A stretch of 6,243 nucleotides of DNA from Thermoleophilia bacterium (GTDB taxonomy: Bacteria > Actinomycetota > Thermoleophilia > Gaiellales > Gaiellaceae): positions 1 through 6,243 of the forward strand of contig JAICTB010000133.1 in assembly GCA_025936595.1 (NCBI GenBank), in the 5' to 3' direction. The notes under the pieces are model-generated. The model was not told the origin of the DNA. It did not search any database and saw only the letters and a list, made by a program, of their open reading frames with translations. Below, piece by piece: positions 1 to 5,248 of the stretch (positions within the stretch are counted from its first letter, which is position 1; the number at the start of each line of letters is the position of its first letter). A program made the translations under genes and the position numbers.

Positions 1-46
1 AACTGCGGGCGGTTGCCGACGACGGAGAGAACGCGCATGGGGGCGC

Positions 47-52
47 TACGAT
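47..52 (+). promoter_or_regulatory. candidate -10 box for the tRNA-Lys gene
   Basis: TACGAT fits the actinobacterial TAnnnT -10 pattern. It ends 14 nt before the tRNA, so transcription would start only a few bases upstream of the mature 5' end. No convincing -35 box lies at 16-18 nt spacing. The TTGCCG at 13-18 is too far upstream, at 28 nt. The call rests on the -10 match and position only. Confidence 0.3.
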
Positions 53-66
53 ACGCGGCGCTTCGC

Positions 67-139
67 GGGCCGTTAGCTCAGCTGGTAGAGCAGGGGACTC
101 TTAATCCCAAGGTCGTAGGTTCGATCCCTACACGGCCCA
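67..139 (+). tRNA. tRNA-Lys (anticodon CTT)
   Basis: This folds as a full cloverleaf of 73 nt. The acceptor arm is GGGCCGT (67-73) paired with ACGGCCC (132-138), followed by discriminator A139. The D stem is GCTC/GAGC (76-79 and 88-91). The anticodon stem is GGGGA/TCCCA with loop CTCTTAA, which puts anticodon CTT at 100-102; it decodes the lysine codon AAG. The first pair of the anticodon stem is a G-A mismatch. The T arm is GTAGG-TTCGATC-CCTAC. The 3' CCA is not encoded (the genome continues TCG after A139), so CCA would be added by nucleotidyltransferase. AAG is the expected dominant lysine codon in a GC-rich genome, so this isoacceptor should be in heavy use. Confidence 0.97.
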
Positions 140-181
140 TCGAACTTGGCAGTGCGCAAGCGACGTTCTCACAACCGTTGC

Positions 182-204
182 CCGGTGCCGCCTTCGCACA
201 CCGG
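182..204 (+). terminator. weak hairpin downstream of tRNA-Lys, possible terminator
   Basis: CCGGTG (182-187) is a perfect inverted match of CACCGG (199-204) across an 11-nt loop, beginning 43 nt after the tRNA. A second small stem, CCGCC/GGCGG with a 4-nt loop, follows at 231-244, near the end of the leftward cyclase gene. Neither has a T tract. In GC-rich genomes stems of 5-6 bp arise easily by chance, so this is only a candidate for ending tRNA transcription or, for the second stem, the cyclase transcript. Confidence 0.2.
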
Positions 205-261
205 ACCGAGCAGTTCGTCCAGCCGGTCAACCGCCGTTGGGCGGGACTCTTCGAAGTGCGC

Positions 262-3252
262 CTACCCCGACGGGCCGAGGCTGGCGAGCCGCTCGCGACA
301 CTGCTGCGCTGAGACGATGTTCCCCTTCTCCTCGTTAAGGGCGATCGCCTCGGTCAGCGCGGCCTCGGCCGCGGCACGGTCGCCTGCCACGATCAGCACG
401 TCCGAGATGTCGACCAGCGTTTGCGCGACGGCTGTGATGTTGTCGCTGCCCGCTTCCAGCGCCGCCGCCGCGTGGGCGAGGGCGACGGCTTCGTCGAGCT
501 CCCCGCGCGCAGCGAGCACGCGCGCGCGGTTGCTCTTCCACCGTGGCGTTCCTGCGGAGAGCCCCGCCGCCTCGTCGAGCAGCGCGTCAGCCTCCTCATG
601 GCGGCCCTGATCGTTCAACACTCGTGCGAGCCGGACTTGGTAGAGCGCGACGTAATGCGCAGCCTCGATGCTGGCGGCGATGTCGATTACCTCGCGTAGC
701 TCGCGCTCGGCCGCCGCGAGGTCGCCGGCCAGCACCTCCATCTCGCTGCCCGCCATGCCCGCCTCGCACAGGCCGTACACGATCCCGAGATCTCGGCAGA
801 TCGCCTTCGACCGCTCGAGCATCTCCCTCGCGAGCTCGAAGTCGCCCCGGCGCGCGTGGACGTACGGCCCAGCGAGCAGCGCATCGGCCTCGACGGCCGC
901 CAGGTCATGGTCGCGTGCCCACGCGAGCTCTGCGTCGAGGAAGTCCTCGAGCTCCGAGAGCGGCGTAGGGCCGAACACCATCGCGCCGCCGAGCTCGTTC
1001 CACGCGGCGATCTGCCGGCGGATGTCCCCGGATGCGATCGCGTGCTTCTGCGCTCGCTTCATGGCCGCGAGCTGGCCCGCTCGGTTCCGCGCGAGCAGCT
1101 CCGCCAACGCCATCTGCTGCCACGCGTCGGCGAGGTCGACCTCGTCAGCGAAGGTGTCGATGGCTCGTTGCGCGACCTCGCGGAGCTCGTCTGCGTCGGC
1201 GGTGCCTTGCATGAACGTGAGGTGGTTGTGCTCGATCGCGGCGCGGAGCTCGGCTTGATCGTCGCCGAGGTTGCGCCCCTGCTCGATCGCCTCGGCGAGG
1301 ACGTGGTCTGCCTCCGTCAGCTCGCCGGCCTGGCGGAGGGCGCGCCCTAGGAGGACCAGCATGGTGGCGCGCTCGGCGGGTGCGCTCGCGAGCAACTTGC
1401 TCGCACGCCGCAAGAGCGCAGCGGCGGCGGCCGGCTCCTCGCGGCCGGCCGCGGCCTCGCCCGCATGTCGCAGAAGGCGGCCGGCGCGGATCGCCAGCTC
1501 CTCGTCACGGCGGCCGACCTCGGCCCCGAGCTCGTAGGCCTGCTCGAGGTGGTAGCCGACGATCTCGTCCTGGGCGGCGAGATGACCGTCGCGCCGCGCG
1601 AGCCAGTCGGCGAGTCGCGCGTGCAGCCGCGAGCGGAGCTCCTTGGGCATCGACGCGTAGGCGACATCGCGGATGAGCGCGTGGTTGAAACGGAAGCCGT
1701 CGTCGCCGGGAAAGAGCGAGCGGTCAGGGCGTACGAACTGCTTCCGGGTCAGCGCGAGCAGCGTGCTGCCGATGCCGGTGCGGTCGTCCAGGAGCTCACC
1801 GACGGCGCCGCGGTGGAAGAGCCGACCCTCGAGCGAGCCTCGCTGGACGACCGCGCGCTCCTCGAGCTCGAGCCGGTCGATACGCGCGGCGAGCAGCGCC
1901 TGGATCGACGGCGGCACCGTGTCGGCCCGTGGATCGTCTGCGAGGTGGGCAAGCAGCTGTTCGACGAAGAGAGGATTCCCTTCGGCAGTCGCGGTCACGC
2001 GCTCACGGAGCTCCCGAGGTAACTCGTGTGCGAGCGCATCGACGAGCTCGTCCGACTCGGCATCGCCGAGGGGCTCGAGGACGACGAGCGTCGCTCCCGC
2101 GCGTGGGGCCGCCCAGGATGGCCGCACGTCCAAGAGGTCGGGTCGTGCGGTGCAGAGGATCAACAGCGGCGCCTCGTCCGACGAGGCGACGACGTACTCG
2201 ACGAGGTCGAGGAGTGCCGCATCGGCCCAGTGGATGTCGTCGACAACGAGTACGACCGGCCGTGCTGCGGCTAGCGTCTCGAAGAGCCGGCGGAACGCCC
2301 AGGCGGTCTCGTCCGGCGAGCCGCCACCCTCGACCGCGCCGACCGCGCCGTCGACAAGGCGCGCGGCGAGCTTGCCGTGCTCGACGTCGGCGAACACCCG
2401 CTCGAGGTCGCCGACATCGCGGACGACGTCGGCGAGCGGGAGGTACGGGAGGCCGTCACCGTACGCGGCGCAGCGCCCGACGAGCACCCTTGCCCTGTCC
2501 TGGAGCGAGCCGAGCAGCTCGCGCGCGACCCGGGATTTCCCGATGCCGGGCGTGCCGACGATCGTCGCGAGCATGGCCGAGCGATTGGTGACTGCCTGGT
2601 CGAAGGTGGCACGCAGCCGCGCGAGGTCGCCGCGCCGGCCGATGAACGGCGTTGCAATTGGTCGTGTGAACGCCGGAACGTCCGGCCGCAGGCCGAGAAG
2701 CCGGTACGCGACGAGCGGTTCGCTCTTCCCCTTTGCGTCCAGCGGCGGCACCGGCTCGGCATGGACGAAGTCGGCGACCGCCGCGTAGGTTGCCGCGCCG
2801 AGGAGCACCTCCCCGAGCGCCGCAGCCTGCTCGAGCCGGGCAGCGACGTTGACGACATCCCCCGTCGCGAGCTTCTGGTCGAGCGCGCCGCCACCGACGA
2901 CCACTTCGCCGGTGTTGACGCCGGTGCGGGTCACGATCTCGACGCCGTGCGTGCGCGCGAGCTCGTCGTTGAGCGCGCACAGCGCGTTGCCGATCTCCGC
3001 GGCGGCGCGAACCGCGCGGAGCGGGTCGTCCTCGTGCACGGCCGGGACGCCGAAGACAGCCATGACCGCGTCGCCGATGAACTTCTCGACGCTCCCCCCA
3101 TGCCGCTCGAGAGCGCCCTGAACAGCCTCGAAGTACTGCCACATGACGCTGCGCAGCAGCTCGGGGTCGAGCTGCTCGCCGAGCGCCGTCGAGCCGGCGA
3201 CGTCCGTGAAGAGGACGGTGACGACCTTGCGGGCCTCAGGCTCCTGCGCCAT
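262..3252 (-). CDS. class III adenylate/guanylate cyclase domain fused to STAND-type AAA ATPase with TPR-like C-terminus
   Basis: A multidomain cytoplasmic signalling protein of 996 aa (numbering from ATG at 3252), without signal peptide or membrane segment. Residues ~8-185 are a class III nucleotide cyclase domain: FTDVAGST carries metal Asp17, EKFIGD carries Lys57 and metal Asp61, and TGDVVNVAAR carries Thr130, Asn135 and Arg139. All six catalytic positions are therefore filled; Thr in place of the usual Asp is the class IIIb pattern. Residues ~201-430 are an AAA/STAND NTPase with the entry motif FIGR, Walker A GTPGIGKS (233-240), Walker B VVLVVDD (333-339) and GNPLFVEQL (425-433). A conserved FRFNHALIRDVAY block follows near 520. 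From ~575 to the end the protein is Ala/Leu/Glu-rich helical repeat, TPR-like; I see no C-terminal HTH. ATG at 3252 is preferred because family members begin shortly before the VVTVLFTD strand. An in-frame ATG at 3288 would add 12 residues. Neither start has a good Shine-Dalgarno. The family is known to make cAMP; the stimulus is unknown. Confidence 0.93.
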   Translation of the reverse strand: MAQEPEARKVVTVLFTDVAGSTALGEQLDPELLRSVMWQYFEAVQGALERHGGSVEKFIGDAVMAVFGVPAVHEDDPLRAVRAAAEIGNALCALNDELARTHGVEIVTRTGVNTGEVVVGGGALDQKLATGDVVNVAARLEQAAALGEVLLGAATYAAVADFVHAEPVPPLDAKGKSEPLVAYRLLGLRPDVPAFTRPIATPFIGRRGDLARLRATFDQAVTNRSAMLATIVGTPGIGKSRVARELLGSLQDRARVLVGRCAAYGDGLPYLPLADVVRDVGDLERVFADVEHGKLAARLVDGAVGAVEGGGSPDETAWAFRRLFETLAAARPVVLVVDDIHWADAALLDLVEYVVASSDEAPLLILCTARPDLLDVRPSWAAPRAGATLVVLEPLGDAESDELVDALAHELPRELRERVTATAEGNPLFVEQLLAHLADDPRADTVPPSIQALLAARIDRLELEERAVVQRGSLEGRLFHRGAVGELLDDRTGIGSTLLALTRKQFVRPDRSLFPGDDGFRFNHALIRDVAYASMPKELRSRLHARLADWLARRDGHLAAQDEIVGYHLEQAYELGAEVGRRDEELAIRAGRLLRHAGEAAAGREEPAAAAALLRRASKLLASAPAERATMLVLLGRALRQAGELTEADHVLAEAIEQGRNLGDDQAELRAAIEHNHLTFMQGTADADELREVAQRAIDTFADEVDLADAWQQMALAELLARNRAGQLAAMKRAQKHAIASGDIRRQIAAWNELGGAMVFGPTPLSELEDFLDAELAWARDHDLAAVEADALLAGPYVHARRGDFELAREMLERSKAICRDLGIVYGLCEAGMAGSEMEVLAGDLAAAERELREVIDIAASIEAAHYVALYQVRLARVLNDQGRHEEADALLDEAAGLSAGTPRWKSNRARVLAARGELDEAVALAHAAAALEAGSDNITAVAQTLVDISDVLIVAGDRAAAEAALTEAIALNEEKGNIVSAQQCRERLASLGPSG

Positions 3253-3416
3253 CACCCCGAGCGTATGTCGGGAGCGCGGGTGGCGCATCAGGCGATGAGA
3301 AGGTCACTGCCGCTCCGGCGTTTTCGGCGAACCGCGGCTTGGGTCTCTCGGGTGCTGGGCCGGCGCTCGCGCAACTCACGGACGGACCTGGACGCTGCGC
3401 TGACCGTTCTCACGTG

Positions 3417-3432
3417 GATCAGATATCAGATC
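3417..3432. promoter_or_regulatory. AT-rich near-palindrome in the divergent gap, operator candidate
   Basis: GATCAGATATCAGATC matches its own reverse complement at 14 of 16 positions, with only one A-A pair mismatched around a GATATC centre. It also reads as the 7-mer ATCAGAT twice in tandem (3418-3424, 3425-3431). It stands out as AT-rich in a strongly GC-rich region. It lies 97 bp upstream of the exported repeat protein and about 165 bp upstream of the cyclase gene, which are transcribed divergently. This fits a binding site for a dimeric regulator serving one or both genes; no regulator is identified. The rest of the 276-bp gap shows no other clear signal. A -35/-10-like pair, CTGACC (3400-3405) and TATCAG (3424-3429), is poor. 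Confidence 0.4.
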
Positions 3433-3516
3433 GACGCCTTGGCTGAACCAGGCCACGCCGCGCCCGAGAATCCGCTTCCCGGTATTCGCCGTAGCCAGGG
3501 AGACAGATCCGAGGCG

Positions 3517-3522
3517 AAGGAG
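3517..3522 (+). promoter_or_regulatory. Shine-Dalgarno that fixes the start at 3529
   Basis: AAGGAG sits 6 nt before ATG at 3529. This, plus a signal peptide starting exactly there, decides the start against the in-frame ATG at 3295. The latter would add 78 Arg-rich residues and has no ribosome site. Confidence 0.8.
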
Positions 3523-3528
3523 AACGTA

Positions 3529-4077
3529 ATGCTGGGAAGGGCAATTCGCTGGGCGCTCCCGATCGCGCTGCTCGCTCCGATTGGAGTCGGGGTGGCGGTC
3601 GCGGCCACGGGGTCGGCTCATTCGAGCAAGGCGACCGTCAAGGCTGTGAAGAATGCCAAGTTCGGCACGGTCCTCGTCAGCTCGAGTGGGCGGACGCTCT
3701 ATCGCTACACGCTCGACCGCAAGCGCGTCAACAACTGCACGAAGGACGCGACCTGCGCGAAGTACTGGCCGCGCCTGCTCGTCAAGGGCACGGCGAAGCC
3801 GACCGTCGCCGGCGGTGCGAACGCGCGACTCGTCGGCACGATCAAGCAGCCGAAGGGGCTGCGCCAGGTCACGTACGCCGGGTACCCGCTGTACACCTTC
3901 GCGGGTGACAAGGGTGCCGGCCAGGTCAAGGGCCAGGGCTTCGAGAAGACGTGGTACGTCGTCAACACGAAGGGCGCGCTCGTGAAGCACGCCGTCGAGG
4001 CGATGACTACGACGACATCGTCCTCAACCCCGTCTGCGACGACGACGTCGTCGGGCGGCGGCGAGAGTTGGGGGTAG
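3529..4077 (+). CDS. exported protein with Lipoprotein_15-type secreted repeats (COG4315-like)
   Basis: 182 aa. Residues 1-26 form an Sec-type signal peptide: basic MLGRAIR, hydrophobic core WALPIALLAPIGVGVAV, then AA before TGSAHSS. There is no lipobox Cys, so it should be secreted or periplasm-like rather than lipid-anchored. Two degenerate copies of the secreted repeat of unknown function (PF03640-like) follow. Copy 1 is about 45-85, with GTVLVSSSGRTLYRYTLD, Cys70 and Cys76 in an NNC-x5-CAKYWP block. Copy 2 is about 112-152, with VTYAGYPLYTFAGD, GQVKGQGFEKTWYVV and a terminal KGALV. The spaced Cys pair before the WP is a family hallmark and could form a disulfide. Residues 160-178 are a Thr/Ser/Gly-rich tail without an anchor. 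It is the first gene of a tight rightward cluster, and its last 10 bases overlap the next start. Function of the family is not established; links to envelope redox and electron transfer come from genomic context. Confidence 0.88.
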   Translation: MLGRAIRWALPIALLAPIGVGVAVAATGSAHSSKATVKAVKNAKFGTVLVSSSGRTLYRYTLDRKRVNNCTKDATCAKYWPRLLVKGTAKPTVAGGANARLVGTIKQPKGLRQVTYAGYPLYTFAGDKGAGQVKGQGFEKTWYVVNTKGALVKHAVEAMTTTTSSSTPSATTTSSGGGESWG

Positions 4078-4478
4078 GCGCACCCTCGCGATCGCTGCTG
4101 GCGGCCGCGCTCGTCGCGGCCGCCACGACGGTCACCGGCTCGGTTCCGGCCGCGGAGGCGGCGCCGAGGCCGGTGACCGTCACGCTGCGCGAGTACGGCA
4201 TCGTGCTTCCCGCGAAGCTGCGGCCTGGGCCGACGACCTTCGTGATCCGCAATCGCGGCCGGTTCCCGCACAACTTCACGGTGCTCTTCGGGCCGGTCCG
4301 CTTTCGCAGCGGCACGATCCTCCCGGGAGCGACGAAGCGGGTGACGGCGCGGCTCGTTCCCGGCGAGTACCTGATCGGGTGCACGATCCTGAACGGCGGC
4401 CACCTCGCGCAGGGGATGCTGACCCAGTTCACGATCGGCTCGCGCGCACACGGAAGCGGCCGCTGGCACTACCCTTGA
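4068..4478 (+). CDS. exported cupredoxin-like (type 1 copper) protein
   Basis: 136 aa if started at TTG 4068. That is the only start codon here that keeps a signal peptide; the frame has no ATG or GTG between it and GTG 4171. The TTG overlaps the stop of the preceding gene (4075-4077), which suggests translational coupling, since only a poor GGCGAG-like site precedes it. Residues 1-31 form a signal peptide (SRSLLAAALVAAATTVTG core, AEA cleavage site before AP). The mature domain of ~105 aa is a cupredoxin beta sandwich: VTVTLREYG, a KLRPGPTTFVIRNRG strand pair, then PHNF with His68, and the C-terminal ligand loop with Cys105, His112 and Met117. These four are the expected mononuclear copper ligands. 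The Cys-x6-His spacing is longer than the x2 to x4 usual in plastocyanin- or sulfocyanin-like proteins, so copper binding is likely but not certain. Expected role: small extracytoplasmic electron carrier, possibly working with the upstream exported protein. Confidence 0.85.
   Translation: MGVGAPSRSLLAAALVAAATTVTGSVPAAEAAPRPVTVTLREYGIVLPAKLRPGPTTFVIRNRGRFPHNFTVLFGPVRFRSGTILPGATKRVTARLVPGEYLIGCTILNGGHLAQGMLTQFTIGSRAHGSGRWHYP
4099..4125 (+). other. strong hairpin in the 5' coding end of the cupredoxin gene
   Basis: TGGCGGCCGCG (4099-4109) pairs perfectly with CGCGGCCGCCA (4115-4125) around the 5-nt loop CTCGT: 11 bp, nearly all G-C. It begins 22 nt after the stop of the upstream gene and 31 nt after the cupredoxin start. 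It could act as an intra-operon attenuator or a barrier to mRNA decay. The sequence also encodes the Ala-rich signal peptide core, and Ala codons GCG/GCC make such pairing easier by chance. There is no T tract. Confidence 0.4.
4127..4181 (+). other. second inverted repeat directly after the first, 13-bp stem
   Basis: GACGGTCACCGGC (4127-4139) is the perfect reverse complement of GCCGGTGACCGTC (4169-4181), with a 29-nt loop. The loop starts CTCGG and ends CCGAG, so a shifted inner stem is possible. It is only one base away from the previous hairpin. Together they make a two-hairpin element in the first third of the cupredoxin coding sequence. A regulatory RNA structure is an inference. Confidence 0.4.
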
Positions 4479-4488
4479 TCGTGCTCGC

Positions 4489-5085
4489 ATGCCGCTCCAG
4501 AACCGCGTCACGCCGCTCGGCGACCTGATCGCCGATCCCGCGCGCGGCACGGTCTACGGCAACCGCGGCTGTCTCCACGACGCCGGCGGCCGGATCCGCC
4601 GCCGGTTCGCGACGAGGCGCTGGATCAGCTGCCGGCTCGAGTTCAAGGACTGGCGTCGCGCGGCGCTACTGCAGCCCGGTAGGTTCACGGAGCTCTTCTT
4701 TCTCGACGAGGCGACGGCATTCGCCGCCGGCCACCGGCCGTGTGCGCTCTGCCGGCGCGAGGACTATCGGCGGTTCCTCGAGCTCATCGGCGAGCCGGGT
4801 GCGGACGCGGTCGACGCCCGCCTGCACGAGGAGCGCCTCGGGCCGTATCGAGAGGCGGCGCTCGACGAGCTGCCCGACTGCTCGTTCGTCCTGCACCGCG
4901 GCCACCCGTGGCTCGTCGCCGGCGCGGAGCTCCTGAAGTGGAGCCCCGGCGGCTACGCCGACCGGGTACTGCGTCCCCGCAACGAGCGAGCGACGGTGGT
5001 CACGCCACCGTCGCTCGTCGACGTTCTCCTCGCGGGCTGGGCCGGGGCGGCCGTGCCGCTGCTGCACCCATCTGCTTCGGCATAG
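4489..5085 (+). CDS. conserved protein of unknown function with Ada-like Cys-x2-Cys motif
   Basis: 198 aa, soluble, no signal peptide. I recognise the overall type (N-terminal MPLQNRVTPLGD, then GNRGCLHD, WISCRLEF, GRFTELFFLDEATAFAAGHRPCALCRR) as a family of uncharacterised bacterial proteins, but know no function. The segment at ~68-90, FFLDEATAFAAGHRPCALC, resembles the second half of the Ada-type zinc domain, in which an aromatic-x-Ala-rich helix leads to GxRPC-x2-C. Candidate metal ligands are Cys28, His30, Cys48, His82, Cys85 and Cys88. The C-terminal half (FVLHRGHPWLVAGAELLKWSPGGY near 133-156) is conserved-looking and may hold the active region. The gene starts 10 nt after the cupredoxin stop, without a visible Shine-Dalgarno, so it is probably read through coupling in the same transcript. 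Unlike its two neighbours it is cytoplasmic, so a shared pathway is not implied. A strong hairpin lies inside its 3' end. Confidence 0.82.
   Translation: MPLQNRVTPLGDLIADPARGTVYGNRGCLHDAGGRIRRRFATRRWISCRLEFKDWRRAALLQPGRFTELFFLDEATAFAAGHRPCALCRREDYRRFLELIGEPGADAVDARLHEERLGPYREAALDELPDCSFVLHRGHPWLVAGAELLKWSPGGYADRVLRPRNERATVVTPPSLVDVLLAGWAGAAVPLLHPSASA
4987..5017. terminator. perfect 13-bp hairpin in the convergent zone, candidate terminator of the leftward operon
   Basis: CGAGCGACGGTGG (4987-4999) and CCACCGTCGCTCG (5005-5017) are perfect reverse complements around TCACG, with further G-T pairs possible at both ends. It lies inside the rightward gene, 66 nt before its stop codon, and 82 nt beyond the stop of the leftward 49-aa gene. 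Read leftward it is ideally placed as a terminator; read rightward it would lie upstream of the stop and would be masked by translating ribosomes. It has no T tract, as is common in high-GC actinobacteria. Confidence 0.45.
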
Positions 5086-5098
5086 GTGATTGATCGGA

Positions 5099-5248
5099 CT
5101 AGAACGGGCCGACGCGGTAGGGCTTGTCCCACGCGACGCGGAGCAGCTCGGCCTCGGCCTCGACGACGCCGAGCTCGGGCCGCGGCTGCGCCGCACGCTT
5201 TCCCGCGAGGCGCCGCGGGGCTGTGGTGTCCCAGGAGAGACGGTTCAT
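5099..5248 (-). CDS. small 49-aa protein, coupled to the DUF4097 gene
   Basis: ATG at 5248 overlaps the DUF4097 stop as ATGA. It is preceded by an excellent Shine-Dalgarno, GGAGGT (5255-5260), at 6 nt spacing. The frame runs 49 codons to TAG (5099-5101). The product begins MNRLSWDTTAPRRLAGK, has a probable amphipathic helix at about 25-40 (ELGVVEAEAELLRVAW), and ends DKPYRVGPF. It is basic at the N-terminal end and acidic in the middle, with two Trp (6, 40), no Cys, no membrane segment and no signal peptide, so it should be cytosolic. I do not recognise a family. The coupled start, strong ribosome site and non-random-looking composition argue for a real gene. Translational coupling implies it is made in fixed ratio to the DUF4097 protein, so a partner role is plausible. 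Its stop is only 13 bases from the stop of the convergent gene. Confidence 0.72.
   Translation of the reverse strand: MNRLSWDTTAPRRLAGKRAAQPRPELGVVEAEAELLRVAWDKPYRVGPF

Noticed and set aside
67..139. tRNA-Lys as a mobile-element attachment site
   Set aside because: No second copy of the tRNA 3' end, integrase or phage-like gene appears in the window, and neighbouring genes share the same base composition.
1427..1452. 8-bp GC inverted repeat (GCGGCCGG / CCGGCCGC, 10-nt loop) inside the cyclase gene
   Set aside because: It encodes an Ala-rich TPR stretch; short GC stems arise readily from Ala and Gly codons, and mid-gene position gives no reason for a function.
3295..3528. A 78-residue N-terminal extension of the exported repeat protein starting at ATG 3295
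   Set aside because: It would bury the signal peptide, is Arg-rich without conserved features, lacks a ribosome site and would cover the operator-like site.
2377..4077. A 566-codon rightward open frame that would fuse antisense cyclase sequence to the exported repeat protein
   Set aside because: Its first 380 codons lie antisense to well-conserved cyclase and ATPase motifs, a typical shadow frame of GC-rich coding DNA. The Shine-Dalgarno and signal peptide place the true start at 3529.
3705..4550. Leftward open frame of 281 codons across three rightward genes
   Set aside because: It spans gene junctions and lies antisense to two signal peptides and conserved motifs; there is no Shine-Dalgarno.
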